43,270 bases of DNA from Pyropia haitanensis (GCA_008729055.1 SDUX01000189.1:1-43270), one strand, 5' to 3'; positions 1 to 10,458 are shown, numbered from the stretch's first letter. Made by a program: numbers and translations. Notes: a model not told the origin generated them from the sequence alone.

Positions 1-1
1 C

Positions 2-388
2 CCCATCCAGGCGGGTGCCATTCCCCCCGCCCTTGACGGCAAAGACGTGCTTGGCATCGCACAGACCGGCACCGGGAAAACCGCCAGCTTCACGCTGCCC
101 ATGATCACTCTGCTGGCCCGTGGCCGCGCCCGCGCCCGCATGCCGCGCTCCCTGGTGCTTTGCCCCACGCGCGAGCTGGCCGCACAGGTGGCCGAAAACT
201 TCGACACCTATTCCAAGCATGTGAAGCTGTCCAAGGCACTACTGATCGGCGGCGTTTCTTTCAAAGAGCAGGACACGCTGATCGACAAGGGCGTTGACGT
301 GCTGATCGCCACACCAGGCCGGTTGCTTGACCATTTCGAACGCGGCAAGCTCATTCTGAACGACGTAAAAGTCATGGTGGTGGATGAA

Positions 389-419
<31 letters not shown>

Positions 420-1372
420 CCGACATCGAACGCATCTTCGGCCTCACGCCTTTCACCCGCCAGACGCTCTTTTTCTCCGCCACCATGGCGCCCGAGATCG
501 AGCGGATCACCAACACCTTCCTCAGTAATCCTGAACGCATCGAAGTTGCCCGCCAGGCCACGACGGGTGAGAATATCGAACAGGGTGTTGTGATGTTCAA
601 AGGCAGCCGCAAGGACCGCGAAGCATCCGAGAAACGCAAAGTGCTGCGCTTGCTGATCGATGCCGAGGGCGAGAAATGCACCAACGCGATCATCTTCTGC
701 AACCGTAAGACAGATGTCGATATCGTCTCGAAATCACTGAAGAAGTATGGCTATGACGCCGCGCCGATCCACGGCGATCTGGACCAGAGCCAGCGCACCA
801 AGACGCTAGACGGCTTTCGCGAAGGGGCGCTGCGGTTCCTCGTGGCCTCTGATGTGGCCGCACGTGGCCTCGACGTGCCGTCGGTCTCCCATGTCTTCAA
901 CTTCGATGTGCCCAGCCACGCCGAAGACTACGTGCACCGCATCGGCCGCACGGGGCGCGCTGGCCGCGACGGCAAAGCGATCATGATCTGCGTGCCGCGC
1001 GACGAAAAGAACCTCGCGGATGTTGAACGGCTGGTGCAGCGCGAAATCCCACGGATCGAGAACCCACTCGCTCAGGGCGCCTCTGACGAGGCGGCAAAGC
1101 CCACGGATGACGAAAAGCCCAAGAAGACCACGCGCTCCCGCAGTCGCAAGCCGGATGAGACCAAAGCAGGCACATCATCGGCCAAGACCGACCGACCTCA
1201 ACACCACGAGGCTCGGAGCGAGAAGCGCGACAGCGGTAAGAGTGACAATCGCTCCCGCAAAGACAGCCGCGGTGGTCGCAACAACGACCGCGGTGGCAAC
1301 AAGGTGGTGGGCCTCGGAGATCACACCCCGGAATTCATCGGCCTGAGCTTCGCCGACCGCCGCGACAGCTGA
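2..1372 (+). CDS. DEAD-box ATP-dependent RNA helicase (RhlE-like), 5' end cut by window
   Basis: ATP-dependent RNA helicase of superfamily 2, expected to act in RNA remodelling, ribosome assembly or mRNA decay. The reading frame is open from base 2, and the visible product starts in the Q motif (PIQAGAIP), so the true start lies upstream of the window. The motifs appear in order: AQTGTGKT (motif I), PTRELAAQ (Ia), TPGR (Ib), DEAD (II), SAT (III), then VASDVAARGLDVP (V) and HRIGRTGRAGR (VI). The last ~100 residues are a low-complexity, Lys/Arg/Gly/Asp-rich tail, usual for the RhlE/DbpA-type helicases of Alphaproteobacteria and probably used for RNA contact. It converges on rnj, another RNA-metabolism gene, with a structured repeat between them. 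The family is certain; the subfamily name is an inference. Confidence 0.95.
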
Positions 1373-1388
1373 GCGCCCTTCCCAACAC

Positions 1389-1580
1389 TTTGGTTTCGGA
1401 GCCGCCGTTGCGTGAGACCGGGCGGACATCAGGCAGACCGGTTGCCAAGCTGAATTGTCGAGGGACCCGGCTTTGCCGGGAGACGGCCATTCAGCTTGGG
1501 AAGCGGGCAGGCTGATGTCAGACAGGGATCATGCAAGGGCGGTTCTGAGACCCATTGGTTTTGGTGAGCCTGCAGCGCCA
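1389..1580. repeat. Structured intergenic element, copy A
   Basis: Convergent gap between the helicase gene and rnj. Bases 1400-1542 fold into one long imperfect hairpin. The outer stem is 1402-1411 with 1533-1542. A second stem is 1425-1432 with 1512-1519 (8 bp perfect). An inner stem is 1438-1455 with 1489-1506, including 11 bp without mismatch (CCAAGCTGAAT/ATTCAGCTTGG). The apical stem is 1466-1471 with 1475-1480 around a TTT loop. Bases shared with copy B at 38.9 kb include GCCGCC, CCGGTTGCCAA, CGAGGG, TTGGGAAGCGG, CAGGG and CAAGGGCGG, while the stem bases between them differ but still pair. A direct repeat, TTGGTTTCGG (1390-1399) and TTGGTTTTGG (1555-1564), brackets the hairpin. Strand, transcription and function are unknown. 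It may be a small RNA, a shared 3' end element or a non-autonomous mobile repeat. From 1581 to 1659 nothing further is recognised. Confidence 0.7.
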
Positions 1581-1659
1581 CCACGCTCACACCTGGTACC
1601 CACTTCAGATGTTCCCACACCCCGGGCGATGAGCGGCAGCGAAGAGCCCCCGCTCCAGA

Positions 1660-3327
1660 TCAACCCAACCGACTGACAACCACCGTCACTTCCGGCTTCT
1701 TGCCAATCTCGTTCTGCGCTGACTGCCGGGTGATCCGCCGCAACTCGTCATTGAGCTTCTCATCATCGCGCATTGTGGCCGCCTTGGCCCGCCCCAGAAA
1801 CTGGCTCAGGTCTTCCTCCAGCACATCCACGAGTGGCGCGTTGTTGCGTCCGGTTTCCGGCAGCCCCATCACATCCACCCAAGGCTCACCCAAAGGTTCG
1901 TCTTCCTCGTCCACAATCACGGTCACGGTCACATGCCCGTTCAGCGCCATGCGGATACGATCCCGGACCACGCCATCAAGCGCGCCAATCTGCACCGAAC
2001 CGTCCAGGTAGGTCCGCCCGGTTTCGATGTACTCCGTCACCTTGGGTGTGTTGCCGCTGAGATCGATCATCATGCCGTTCACGGCCAACACACCTGTCAT
2101 CCCCCGCGCTTCCGCGAGCTTCACATGCTCACGCAGATGTCGGTGCTCCCCGTGCATCGGGATGATGACCTGCGGTTTTACCACATCATGCAAGGTTTCC
2201 AGATCCGGGCGGTTGGCGTGACCGGACACATGGTATTTGCCGGTGCTGTCATCGACCACATCGACGCCCATTTCGGAGAACTGGTTGATAATGCGGATAA
2301 CACCCTTTTCATTGCCCGGGATCGTCTTGGAGGAGAAGAGAAACAGGTCCCCCTCCTTCATCTCGATCCCCTGATACTTGCCCCGGGCCAGCTGGGCAGA
2401 GGCCGCACGGCGTTCGCCCTGACTGCCAGTCACCAGCAACATCAAATTCTCGCGCGGGATCGCGCGGGCGTCTTCAGGGCTCACCACCTTGGGGAAGTCC
2501 TTCATCACGCCAGTCTCTAGTGCTGCTTCCACCATGCGCCGCATCGCGCGGCCCAGCAGGACAATGGACCGCCCTGCCTTTTGCCCCGCTGTCGCCAGGG
2601 TCTTTACCCGGGCAACATTGGACGCAAAGGTGGTCGCCACAACCATGCCTTCGGCATTACTGACAAGTTCCTCAATGGCGGGACCCAGCGTGGCCTCTGA
2701 CCGGCCAGGCTCAGGCGAGAAGACATTGGTGCTGTCGCAAACCAGTGCCTTGACCCCATCCTTGCAGACCTCAGCCCAAAGTGCCGGGTCAAAGGGTTCG
2801 CCCACGCCGGGTGTCAGGTCGATCTTGAAATCACCGGAGTGGATCACACGGCCTTCAGGCGTGTCGATCACCAGTGCAGAACTTTCCGGAATGGAGTGCG
2901 AGATCGGCAGGAAGCCCACCTGAAACGGCCCCGCTCCTTGCTGGTGCGGCCATGGGCCGACGGTCTGCACCGCATCCTCGGGATGCCCGTGCTCGTCCAT
3001 CTTGCGCCGCGCAATGTTCGCGGTGAATGTCCGCGCATATATCGGCGCGCCGAGATGTTCATAGGTATGCGCCACGGCCCCCACATGGTCTTCATGGGCA
3101 TGCGTGATAAAGATCGCCTCGATGTCATTCTTCCGATCGCGCAGCCAGGCGATGTCGGGCAGGATCAAGTCCACGCCCGGAGAGGTGTCCATGTCGGGAA
3201 AGGCCACGCCAAGGTCGACGACAATCAGCCTCTCCTTGCCGGGTTTTCCATAGCCATAGACATAGGCGTTCATGCCTATTTCACCCGCCCCACCAAGGGG
3301 AAGGTAGATCAATCTTTCACTGCTCAT
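1660..3327 (-). CDS. rnj: Ribonuclease J
   Basis: Metallo-beta-lactamase/beta-CASP ribonuclease with 5'-3' exonuclease and endonuclease activity, acting in mRNA turnover and rRNA maturation in the cytoplasm. The 555-residue length is normal for the family. The zinc-binding HAHEDH motif is near residue 80, followed by HSIPES, a DFK segment typical of the third metal-ligand region, and the beta-CASP part with the late PMHGEHRHL segment. The C-terminal ~100 residues form the usual RNase J tail domain. It is the last gene of the nuoN-birA-coaX-rnj string, and its start lies only one base beyond the coaX stop, so co-transcription is likely. Alphaproteobacteria commonly carry RNase J in this position and often RNase E as well. 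The frame is intact. Confidence 0.95.
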   Translation of the reverse strand: MSSERLIYLPLGGAGEIGMNAYVYGYGKPGKERLIVVDLGVAFPDMDTSPGVDLILPDIAWLRDRKNDIEAIFITHAHEDHVGAVAHTYEHLGAPIYARTFTANIARRKMDEHGHPEDAVQTVGPWPHQQGAGPFQVGFLPISHSIPESSALVIDTPEGRVIHSGDFKIDLTPGVGEPFDPALWAEVCKDGVKALVCDSTNVFSPEPGRSEATLGPAIEELVSNAEGMVVATTFASNVARVKTLATAGQKAGRSIVLLGRAMRRMVEAALETGVMKDFPKVVSPEDARAIPRENLMLLVTGSQGERRAASAQLARGKYQGIEMKEGDLFLFSSKTIPGNEKGVIRIINQFSEMGVDVVDDSTGKYHVSGHANRPDLETLHDVVKPQVIIPMHGEHRHLREHVKLAEARGMTGVLAVNGMMIDLSGNTPKVTEYIETGRTYLDGSVQIGALDGVVRDRIRMALNGHVTVTVIVDEEDEPLGEPWVDVMGLPETGRNNAPLVDVLEEDLSQFLGRAKAATMRDDEKLNDELRRITRQSAQNEIGKKPEVTVVVSRLG

Positions 3328-3328
3328 G

Positions 3329-4105
3329 TCAGTTATCGTTTTCCTTGTTATACGTATGGATGACGGTCAGGCCGTGCATCGTCAGGTCATCTTCGATGAC
3401 GTCAAATAAGTCTTCTGTCTGGGCAAACAACGGGGCCAGCCCGCCGGTTGCAACGATCTTCATGCTTTGCGCGCGTTCGGCCTTGATCCGGGCGCAGATC
3501 TCTTTGACCAGCCCGACATACCCCCAGAACACGCCCGACTGCATGCAGGCGACGGTGTTGGTGCCTACTACACGCTGGGGTTTGGTAATGTCCACATGCG
3601 GCAGAGCCGCCGCAGCCATGTGCAGCGCTTCCAGTGACAAATTCACCCCCGGCGCGATCACCCCGCCCACATAGGCGCCATCACGGCCCGCAACGTCAAA
3701 GGTCGTCGCCGTGCCAAAATCCACCACGATCAGATTGCCACCATGGCGGTCATGGGCCCCGGCGGCGTTCACAAGCCGGTCCGGGCCAACGATGGTGCCT
3801 TCGTCCACGCGCGGGGGCGTGGGCAGCAGGCAATCAGGTTTGCCCACCACATAGGGACGCACGCCATAGTACTGGTCCGAGAAGACACGCAGGTTGAACA
3901 CCACACGCGGCACCGTGGAAGAGATGATCACATCGGTGATGTCAGGTTCGATCTTGTGGTGGCTCAGCAGGGTCGAGAACCAGGTAAAATAGGCATCCGA
4001 CGTGCGCGCATGATGCGTTGAGGTGCGGAATGTGCATAAGAAGCGCGTTCCATCCCAGATCGAAAAGACCGTGTTGGTGTTGCCGCAGTCGATGCACAGA
4101 AGCAT
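3329..4105 (-). CDS. coaX: Type III pantothenate kinase
   Basis: Phosphorylates pantothenate at the first step of coenzyme A synthesis. The 258-residue product belongs to the ASKHA fold, and CoaX enzymes typically need a monovalent cation. The N-terminal phosphate loop is IDCGNTNTVFSIWD, the central motif is GPDRLVNAAGA, and DFGTATTFD follows around residue 130; all three are hallmarks of type III enzymes. The frame is complete, and ATG at 4105 gives the standard N terminus MLLCIDCGNTN. It lies 15 bases downstream of birA and one base upstream of rnj on the same strand. The link to its neighbours is probably one of genome order rather than pathway, though CoA supply and biotin ligation both serve acyl-CoA metabolism. 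Confidence 0.95.
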   Translation of the reverse strand: MLLCIDCGNTNTVFSIWDGTRFLCTFRTSTHHARTSDAYFTWFSTLLSHHKIEPDITDVIISSTVPRVVFNLRVFSDQYYGVRPYVVGKPDCLLPTPPRVDEGTIVGPDRLVNAAGAHDRHGGNLIVVDFGTATTFDVAGRDGAYVGGVIAPGVNLSLEALHMAAAALPHVDITKPQRVVGTNTVACMQSGVFWGYVGLVKEICARIKAERAQSMKIVATGGLAPLFAQTEDLFDVIEDDLTMHGLTVIHTYNKENDN

Positions 4106-4120
4106 GTCCGCCTCCCTACT

Positions 4121-4855
4121 TTAGAAAAATACATCCGCCGCAGTGATTGCCACGCGGCCCTCGGCTGTCTTGAGGATCAGGTTACCGTCGGTGTCCACAT
4201 CCTCAAAGGTGCCGGTTGTTTCATCCCGCATGGTCCGCGCGGTGATCACCTCACCCAGTCTCGCCGCATGCGCCAGCCAGGCGCGGCGGATAGGTGCAAA
4301 ACCTTGGGCTGAAAATTGCTCTTCCAGCACCGCGTACTCTGCCGCCAGATGGTCAAGAAACACCTCCGGCTCGACAGTGACCCCAAGATCACGCGCGACG
4401 CACATGGGCCGCAGGGCGCGCGCCTCAACTTCGCTGGGATCAGGGGCGTGGACGAGGTTAACGCCAATGCCGATCACTAGATGATCGCCAACGGATTCGA
4501 GCAGTATTCCCGCCACTTTCCCGCCCTGCAGCAGCACATCATTTGGCCATTTCAGCGCGAAGGCCTCCGGCTGCCCAGTGGTTGCAGCAAAAGTCCGGTA
4601 AAGCGCCAGCGAGGTGACAAAACTGCGCAGCGCCGCGATGCCCGGTGCCTCTTTGCGCCGCATCACCAAGGTGCCCGCAAAGTTGCCATAGGGCGTCGCC
4701 CAGGACCGGCCCCGCCTGCCCCGTGCAGCGGTCTGCTCCAGCGCCAGTATCCATGCCGGACCGGACAACGTCGGCAGCATCCGCGCAGCTTCCGACAGGG
4801 TGGAATCAAGCGTGCCAAAGACATGACGCGCGTAGCCTTGGGGCCACGCGCTCAT
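4121..4855 (-). CDS. birA: Biotin--[acetyl-CoA-carboxylase] ligase (class I BirA)
   Basis: Activates biotin as biotinyl-AMP and transfers it to the lysine of biotin carrier domains. The product has 244 residues and lacks the N-terminal winged-helix DNA-binding domain of E. coli BirA, so it is a class I enzyme without repressor function. The biotin/ATP-binding loop is visible as ARGRRGRSW near residue 45, followed by KWPNDVLL near 103 and GIGVNL near 130, with a small C-terminal SH3-like domain. Likely substrates encoded in this window are the carrier domains of MccA (EAMKM motif) and the carboxyltransferase fusion at 26.7 kb (ELMKM motif). It sits between nuoN and coaX, the usual alphaproteobacterial order. 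Confidence 0.93.
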   Translation of the reverse strand: MSAWPQGYARHVFGTLDSTLSEAARMLPTLSGPAWILALEQTAARGRRGRSWATPYGNFAGTLVMRRKEAPGIAALRSFVTSLALYRTFAATTGQPEAFALKWPNDVLLQGGKVAGILLESVGDHLVIGIGVNLVHAPDPSEVEARALRPMCVARDLGVTVEPEVFLDHLAAEYAVLEEQFSAQGFAPIRRAWLAHAARLGEVITARTMRDETTGTFEDVDTDGNLILKTAEGRVAITAADVFF

Positions 4856-4895
4856 GCGGGTCTTATTTCGGATGGGGTTCCCAAACCGCGCAGGA

Positions 4896-6338
4896 TCAAT
4901 TCACCAACGCGCCTGCGGCCGCCTGTGCCGCCGCTTCAACGCCAAACATATTGATGATGCCCAGCACCATGATCAGGGCCGACGCCGTCAGGAAGACCGG
5001 CAGCACCCCGCCGCCGGAACTGTCCAGCTGCTCGGATTGTTCCTCGCCGAAGTACATGTAAAAGACGATCCGCAGGTAATAATAGGCACCGATCACCGAG
5101 GCGATCACACCAGCGATGGCCAGCCATGCGAGCCCCGCGTCATAAGCCGCGCGCAACACGTAGAGCTTGCCAAAGAAGCCCAGCATCGGCGGCACCCCCG
5201 CCAGCGAGAAAAGCAGCACCAGCATCGCCAGAGCGCGGCCCGGATTGTTCTTGGCGTACATGTTGAGTGACCGGATATCCGCAACAGGTGCGCCGTCTTT
5301 CTGCATCATCAGAATGAAGGCGAATGTACCCACGTTCATGGTCACGTAGATGGCCATGTAGACCAGCATCGCCTGCACACCAAAGGCGGTGCCTGCCGCC
5401 AGACCCATCAGGGCATAGCCCATATGCGCGATGGAGGAGAAGGCCATCAGACGTTTGATGTTCGTCTGGCCAATGGCGGCAATCGCGCCAAGGAACATGG
5501 ACAGTACTGACAGCAGCGCCACGATCTGGCTCCAGTCGCCCACGGCCTGGCCAAAGGCATCATGCAGCAGCCGCGCAAAGAGCGCCATCGCGGCAACCTT
5601 TGGGGCGGTCGCGAAAAACGCTGTGACCGGCGTGGGAGAACCCTCGTAAACGTCGGGGGTCCACATGTGGAACGGCACAGCCGAGACCTTGAAAGCCAGA
5701 CCGGCGATCAGGAACACGATACCAAAGAGCAGACCGATGGAGGTCTCACCCGATTGCGCCGTCGTGATGATGCCCGAGAAAAGCGTGGTGCCCGCATAGC
5801 CATAGACCAGCGATGCCCCGTACAAAAGCAAACCGGAGGACAAAGCGCCCAATACGAAGTACTTCAGGCCCGCCTCGGTCGAGCGCACAGAGTCGCGGCG
5901 CAGGGAGGCCACGACGTATAGCGCCAGCGACTGCAGCTCCAGCCCCATGTAAAGCGCCATGAGGTCTCCGGCGGAGACCATCATCATCATCCCCACAGCC
6001 GCCAGTGCGATCAGCATTGGATATTCAAACCGCAACAGCCCGCGCGAATTCATGTAGTTTTCGGACATGATCAGAACCGCCGCAGCGGACAACAGTATCG
6101 TCACCTTGGCAAAACGGGCAAAGCTGTCCTCGATGAACATGCCGTTAAAGGCCACGCGTGTGCCCTCGCCTGTAAACCCGATCCAGGCGGCGAGTGCGAC
6201 AAAAATAGCGGAAGTAAGCCAGACCAGCAGACCGCCCATACGGTCCTTGGTGGTATAGACGGCCACCAGCAAGCCTGCTAGCGCAAAGCCCGAGAGCAGG
6301 ATTTCCGGCAGGATGATGTTCAGGTCGTCGGCGATCAT
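4896..6338 (-). CDS. nuoN: NADH-quinone oxidoreductase subunit N
   Basis: Antiporter-like membrane subunit of complex I, one of three related proton-pumping modules (L, M, N). It has 480 residues with about 14 hydrophobic segments. The segments around [15 protein letters not shown] and the [12 protein letters not shown] stretch match the conserved glutamate and lysine helices of the family. The C terminus is short, as is normal for NuoN. It is the last nuo gene of the cluster, 12 bases downstream of nuoM, and is followed by birA after a 40-base gap. The frame is intact. Confidence 0.97.
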   Translation of the reverse strand: MIADDLNIILPEILLSGFALAGLLVAVYTTKDRMGGLLVWLTSAIFVALAAWIGFTGEGTRVAFNGMFIEDSFARFAKVTILLSAAAVLIMSENYMNSRGLLRFEYPMLIALAAVGMMMMVSAGDLMALYMGLELQSLALYVVASLRRDSVRSTEAGLKYFVLGALSSGLLLYGASLVYGYAGTTLFSGIITTAQSGETSIGLLFGIVFLIAGLAFKVSAVPFHMWTPDVYEGSPTPVTAFFATAPKVAAMALFARLLHDAFGQAVGDWSQIVALLSVLSMFLGAIAAIGQTNIKRLMAFSSIAHMGYALMGLAAGTAFGVQAMLVYMAIYVTMNVGTFAFILMMQKDGAPVADIRSLNMYAKNNPGRALAMLVLLFSLAGVPPMLGFFGKLYVLRAAYDAGLAWLAIAGVIASVIGAYYYLRIVFYMYFGEEQSEQLDSSGGGVLPVFLTASALIMVLGIINMFGVEAAAQAAAGALVN

Positions 6339-6350
6339 CGCGTCTATTCC

Positions 6351-7913
6351 TTAGTTCGAAGCTTCAGCGGTCTGGATCGCGGCATCTGCCGCCTCCACCG
6401 CGCTTGCGTAATTCTCAACCAGTGCGGCAACCGATGGCCCGATGATGTCCAGCACCAGCGCCGGGTAGACCCCCAGCAGCAACGTCATCACCACCAGCGG
6501 CGCAAAGGTCCACTTTTCACGCGGGGTCATGTCGGTGATGGCCTTGAGGCTTTCCTTGATCAATTCGCCCATCACCACCCGACGGTAGAGCCATAGCGCG
6601 TACGCGGCAGAGAAGATCACGCCGGTGGTCGCCACTGCTGCCACCCAGGTGTTGACCTGGAAGGTGGCCATCAGCGTCAGGAATTCACCCACGAAACCAG
6701 AGGTCCCGGGCAGGCCCACGTTCGCCATCGTGAACAGCATGAAAATCAGCGCATAGACCGGCATCCGGTTCACGAGTCCTCCGTAGGCATCAATCTCGCG
6801 CGTGTGCATCCGGTCATAGATCACGCCAACGCAAAGGAAGAGCGCGCCGGAGATGAACCCGTGGCTGATCATCTGGAAAATCGCGCCGTCGATCCCCTGC
6901 TGGTTCGCGGCAAAGATGCCCATGGTCACAAATCCCATATGCGCGACCGAGGAATAGGCGATCAGCTTTTTCATGTCCTCCTGCACCAGCGCCACCAGCG
7001 AGGTGTAGACGATGGCGATTGCGGACATCCACAACACCAGCGGGGCCAGCACATCACTGCCCACCGGGAACATCGGGATGGAGAAGCGCAAAAAGCCGTA
7101 GCCGCCCATCTTCAAGAGGATCGCGGCCAGCACGACCGATCCCGCCGTCGGGGCCTGAACGTGCGCATCCGGCAGCCAGGTATGCACCGGCCACATCGGC
7201 ATCTTCACCGCAAAGCTTGCAAAGAACGCCAGGAACAGCAGCGTCTGCATGCCACCAATGATCTGGATGCCCAGGACCGAGAATGTCTCGGACCCGAACT
7301 GGTGGTTCAGCAGGCTGATGTCGCAGGCCCCGATGCAGGTGGTCCCTGCCTCGGAATACATCGCAACCATGGCCACCAGCATCAGAACGGAGCCAAGGAA
7401 GGTATAAAGGAAGAACTTAAAGCTCGCGTAGATGCGGTTCGCCCCGCCCCAGATGCCGATGATCAGGAACATCGGGATCAGCCCGGCCTCGAAGAACAGG
7501 TAGAACAGGATCAGGTCCAGCGCCATGAAGACGCCCAGCATGAGCGTCTCCAGCACCAGAAAGGCGATCATGTACTCCTTTACCCGTGTGGTCACACCCC
7601 AGGAGGCCAGAATGACCAACGGCATCATGAAGGTCGTCAGCATCACGAAAAGGATCGAGATACCATCGACGCCCATGCGGTAGCTCAGACCCAACAGCCA
7701 TTCACCTTCGGTCACGAACTGGAACCCGGTGTCATTCGGATCAAACTCGAAAAGCACGAACAGCGAGATGACAAAGGTCGCCGTCGTGGTGATCATCGCC
7801 AGCCACTTGGCATTTTTCTGTGCCGCCTCGTCATCCCCGCGCAGGAAGATGGCCAGGATCGCCGCTGCCATCGCGGGCAGGAACGTGATGATGGAAAGAA
7901 GATGCGTGTCCAT
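6351..7913 (-). CDS. nuoM: NADH-quinone oxidoreductase subunit M
   Basis: Antiporter-like membrane subunit of complex I. It has 520 residues and about 14 transmembrane helices. Recognisable family segments are [20 protein letters not shown], which contains the key glutamate, then [19 protein letters not shown], and [13 protein letters not shown]. The ATG shares one base with the nuoL stop (TGATG), which indicates translational coupling. A long reading frame opposite this gene has unusual composition and is a shadow. The frame is complete. Confidence 0.97.
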   Translation of the reverse strand: MDTHLLSIITFLPAMAAAILAIFLRGDDEAAQKNAKWLAMITTTATFVISLFVLFEFDPNDTGFQFVTEGEWLLGLSYRMGVDGISILFVMLTTFMMPLVILASWGVTTRVKEYMIAFLVLETLMLGVFMALDLILFYLFFEAGLIPMFLIIGIWGGANRIYASFKFFLYTFLGSVLMLVAMVAMYSEAGTTCIGACDISLLNHQFGSETFSVLGIQIIGGMQTLLFLAFFASFAVKMPMWPVHTWLPDAHVQAPTAGSVVLAAILLKMGGYGFLRFSIPMFPVGSDVLAPLVLWMSAIAIVYTSLVALVQEDMKKLIAYSSVAHMGFVTMGIFAANQQGIDGAIFQMISHGFISGALFLCVGVIYDRMHTREIDAYGGLVNRMPVYALIFMLFTMANVGLPGTSGFVGEFLTLMATFQVNTWVAAVATTGVIFSAAYALWLYRRVVMGELIKESLKAITDMTPREKWTFAPLVVMTLLLGVYPALVLDIIGPSVAALVENYASAVEAADAAIQTAEASN

Positions 7914-9985
7914 CAGTTCGACCCTCCGCTAAGCGTCATCCATGTGACCAGCACCGCAATGCCGATCACCATGGCAAAGGCATAGGTGAAGATGTAGCCG
8001 GATTGTGCGCGGCCCGCGAGGCGGGTGAAGAACGGGATGATCCCCATTGCGACGCCGTTGAGCGTGCCGTCGATCACATCCCCATCCCCGCGCTTCCAGA
8101 AGAAACTGCCGATCCATTTGGCCGGGCGGACAAAGACGTAGTCGTAAAGCTCGTCAAAGTACCATTTATTCAGCAGGAACTGGTAAAGCGGCTGCTGGTT
8201 CTCGGCCAGACGTTTGGGCAGGCTGGGGTTCCAGATGTAGAACCAGAGCGCGGTGATCAGACCAATCAGCATCGCAACGAAGGGCGACAGCTTTACCCAA
8301 GTCGGCACGTAGTGCGCCTCATGTAGGATTGTGTTTTCCGGGGCCATATAGATGCCCGCCTCGCCCGGCTTGCTTTCCATCACGTAGTGCAATTCGGAAG
8401 CCTTCGGGCTGCGCTCGGCCACGGCCTCAACCAGTTCATGGGCAGGCTCGCCGTATTTGCCGCCAAAGAATTTCACGACCTCGTTCACCTTGCCAAAGAA
8501 ACTGCTGTACCAAATCGCCCCGGCAAAGACGGCACCCACGGCCAATACACCCAGCGGGACCAGCATGGTCATTGGGCTTTCATGTGCATGTTCATGCGTA
8601 TGTTTGTTCCCGCGTGCCTCGCCATAGAAGGTCAGGAACATCAGACGCCACGAGTAGAAGCTGGTGAAGAGGGCAGCAATGACCAGCAACCAGAAGGCAT
8701 AGCCCATCGGGCTTGCCGCGTAGGCGCTTTCGATGACCGCATCTTTTGAGGCAAACCCGGCAAAGCCAATCCAACCCGTCAACGGGATACCGACACCCGT
8801 GATCGCCAACGTGCCGATCATCATCGCCCAGAAGGTATAGGGGATTTTCTTGCGCAGACCGCCGTAATTCCGCATGTCCTGCTCGTGGTGCATCGCGTGG
8901 ATCACCGATCCGGCGCCAAGGAAGAGCATCGCCTTGAAAAAGGCATGCGTGAACAGGTGGAACATCGCGACAGAGTAGACACCGACGCCAGCCGCCACGA
9001 ACATGTAGCCAAGCTGCGAACAGGTTGAATAGGCGATCACGCGCTTGATGTCGTTTTGCACGAGGCCGACGGTGGCGGCAAAGAATGCAGTCGTAGCCCC
9101 AAGGACGGTCACGAACATCATCGCCTCTGGTGCAAACTCCATGATCGGAGACATGCGGCAAACGAGGAAGACGCCGGCCGTCACCATGGTTGCAGCATGG
9201 ATCAGCGCAGAGACCGGCGTTGGGCCTTCCATCGCGTCCGGCAGCCACGTATGTAGGATCAACTGCGCCGATTTACCCATCGCGCCAATGAACAGCAGGA
9301 AGGCCACAAGGTTGGCCGCGTTCCAGTCCTGCCAGAGGAAGCTCAGTGTCGTCTCTGCCAGATCGGGGGCCGCGGCAAAGACGTCGTCGAACCGGATGCT
9401 GTCCGTAAGATAGAAAAGGGCAAAGATACCAAGGGCAAAGCCAAAGTCACCTACACGGTTGACCACAAATGCCTTGATGGCAGCCGCGTTGGCGCTCGGC
9501 TTTTTGTAATAAAAACCGATCAGCAGGTAAGAGGCAACGCCCACGCCCTCCCAGCCAAAGAACATCTGAACAAGGTTGTCGGCGGTCACCAGCATCAACA
9601 TCGCGAAGGTGAAGAAGCTCAGGTAGGCAAAGAAGCGCGCCTTGTAGTTCTCGCCTTCCTTGAAGTTTTCGTCATGCGCCATGTAGCCAAAGCTGTAGAG
9701 GTGCACGAGGGCCGATACGGTGGTGATCACGATCAGCATGATCGCTGTCAGCCGGTCAAGTCGGATGGACCAGTCGGTGCTGAGCGTGCCGCTTTCGATA
9801 AAGCGCAGGATTTGGATCTGCTCTGTGGTGCCGTCAAACGTCAGGAAGACAACCCAGCTGAGCGCCATGGCCAGAAACAGGAGCCCGGTGGCGATCCACT
9901 GCGCCGCCGTCTCACCAATGATCTTCCAGCCGAAGCCCGCGATGATCGCGCCCACCAGCGGGGCAAAAAGGATGGTGGTTTCCAT
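7913..9985 (-). CDS. nuoL: NADH-quinone oxidoreductase subunit L
   Basis: Largest antiporter-like subunit of complex I, at the distal end of the membrane arm; its long C-terminal amphipathic helix braces NuoM and NuoN. It has 690 residues. Family segments seen are [48 protein letters not shown] (from about residue 245), and CSQLGYMF. A His-rich stretch (HTHEHAHE) lies in the loop near residue 455; such stretches occur in several alphaproteobacterial NuoL proteins and might bind metal, though nothing here proves that. It is encoded four bases downstream of nuoK. The frame is complete. Confidence 0.97.
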   Translation of the reverse strand: METTILFAPLVGAIIAGFGWKIIGETAAQWIATGLLFLAMALSWVVFLTFDGTTEQIQILRFIESGTLSTDWSIRLDRLTAIMLIVITTVSALVHLYSFGYMAHDENFKEGENYKARFFAYLSFFTFAMLMLVTADNLVQMFFGWEGVGVASYLLIGFYYKKPSANAAAIKAFVVNRVGDFGFALGIFALFYLTDSIRFDDVFAAAPDLAETTLSFLWQDWNAANLVAFLLFIGAMGKSAQLILHTWLPDAMEGPTPVSALIHAATMVTAGVFLVCRMSPIMEFAPEAMMFVTVLGATTAFFAATVGLVQNDIKRVIAYSTCSQLGYMFVAAGVGVYSVAMFHLFTHAFFKAMLFLGAGSVIHAMHHEQDMRNYGGLRKKIPYTFWAMMIGTLAITGVGIPLTGWIGFAGFASKDAVIESAYAASPMGYAFWLLVIAALFTSFYSWRLMFLTFYGEARGNKHTHEHAHESPMTMLVPLGVLAVGAVFAGAIWYSSFFGKVNEVVKFFGGKYGEPAHELVEAVAERSPKASELHYVMESKPGEAGIYMAPENTILHEAHYVPTWVKLSPFVAMLIGLITALWFYIWNPSLPKRLAENQQPLYQFLLNKWYFDELYDYVFVRPAKWIGSFFWKRGDGDVIDGTLNGVAMGIIPFFTRLAGRAQSGYIFTYAFAMVIGIAVLVTWMTLSGGSN

Positions 9986-9989
9986 GCTT

Positions 9990-10295
9990 TTACCCCTTCA
10001 TCACGTTGACGTCTTCGACCGCGATTGTCCCGCGGTTGCGGAAGAAGCAGACGAGGATGGCAAGGCCAATCGCGGCCTCCGCAGCGGCAACGGTCAACAC
10101 GAAGAGGGTAAAGACCTGCCCGACCAAATCACCAAGGAAACTGGAAAAGGCGACAAGGTTGATGTTCACCGCGAGCAGCATCAGTTCGATGCTCATCAAC
10201 AAAATGATCACGTTCTTGCGGTTCAGGAATAGCCCGAAGATGCCTATGACGAAAAGCGTCGCCGCCACCGTCAGGTAATGTTCAAGTCCGATCAT
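9990..10295 (-). CDS. nuoK: NADH-quinone oxidoreductase subunit K
   Basis: Small membrane subunit of complex I (ND4L homologue) with three transmembrane helices, forming part of the proton path between the quinone site and the antiporter subunits. The length of 101 residues is standard. The helix with [19 protein letters not shown] carries the conserved glutamate, and [10 protein letters not shown] carries the second. A good ribosome-binding site (GAGGGACGAC) precedes the ATG at 10295. The next upstream gene is a 28-codon membrane peptide, not nuoJ directly. Confidence 0.97.
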   Translation of the reverse strand: MIGLEHYLTVAATLFVIGIFGLFLNRKNVIILLMSIELMLLAVNINLVAFSSFLGDLVGQVFTLFVLTVAAAEAAIGLAILVCFFRNRGTIAVEDVNVMKG

Positions 10296-10370
10296 GTCGT
10301 CCCTCTGGGGGTGGTCCCCGTCTTCATTTCATTCCCGGGGTTGCCCGGCACTTCGGCCAACGCGCCGCCC

Positions 10371-10457
10371 CTATTTGTTTTTCCGCGTGAAGTAGCCAAA
10401 GGCCGCCAACACCGCAACAGCCACGGCAACCAGTATTGCAATCAGGTCACCGTCCAT
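10371..10457 (-). CDS. Putative 28-residue single-helix membrane peptide between nuoJ and nuoK
   Basis: A short reading frame begins with ATG at 10457, one base after the nuoJ stop, and ends at TAG 10371. It encodes a 28-residue peptide: an acidic start (MDGD), about 17 hydrophobic residues rich in Ala, Val, Leu and Ile, and a basic tail (FTRKNK). That is the layout of a single-pass membrane peptide with its C terminus in the cytoplasm. A purine-rich stretch (GGGGCAGGG) inside the end of nuoJ could serve as its ribosome-binding site. Its position between two small complex I membrane subunits suggests an accessory role, but that is inference. Coding status is not proven. The 75 bases between it and nuoK hold only the nuoK ribosome-binding site. 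Confidence 0.5.
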   Translation of the reverse strand: MDGDLIAILVAVAVAVLAAFGYFTRKNK

Positions 10458-10458
10458 G

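Noticed and set aside
1391..1542. 6S RNA, SRP RNA or RNase P RNA as the identity of the structured element
   Set aside because: The diagnostic conserved segments of these RNAs as I know them were not found, and two diverged copies in 43 kb do not suit a single-copy housekeeping RNA. A covariance-model search would settle it.
1429..1620. Short minus-strand frame within element copy A, with similar ones over copy B (38667-39172)
   Set aside because: They cross the hairpin and direct repeats, the two copies do not share a protein frame, and there is no ribosome-binding site. The conservation is in base pairing, not codons.
6804..7985. Long open frame (393 codons) opposite nuoM
   Set aside because: Its His/Gln/Arg/Asp-rich translation has no domain pattern and simply reflects the other strand of a transmembrane gene in GC-rich DNA.
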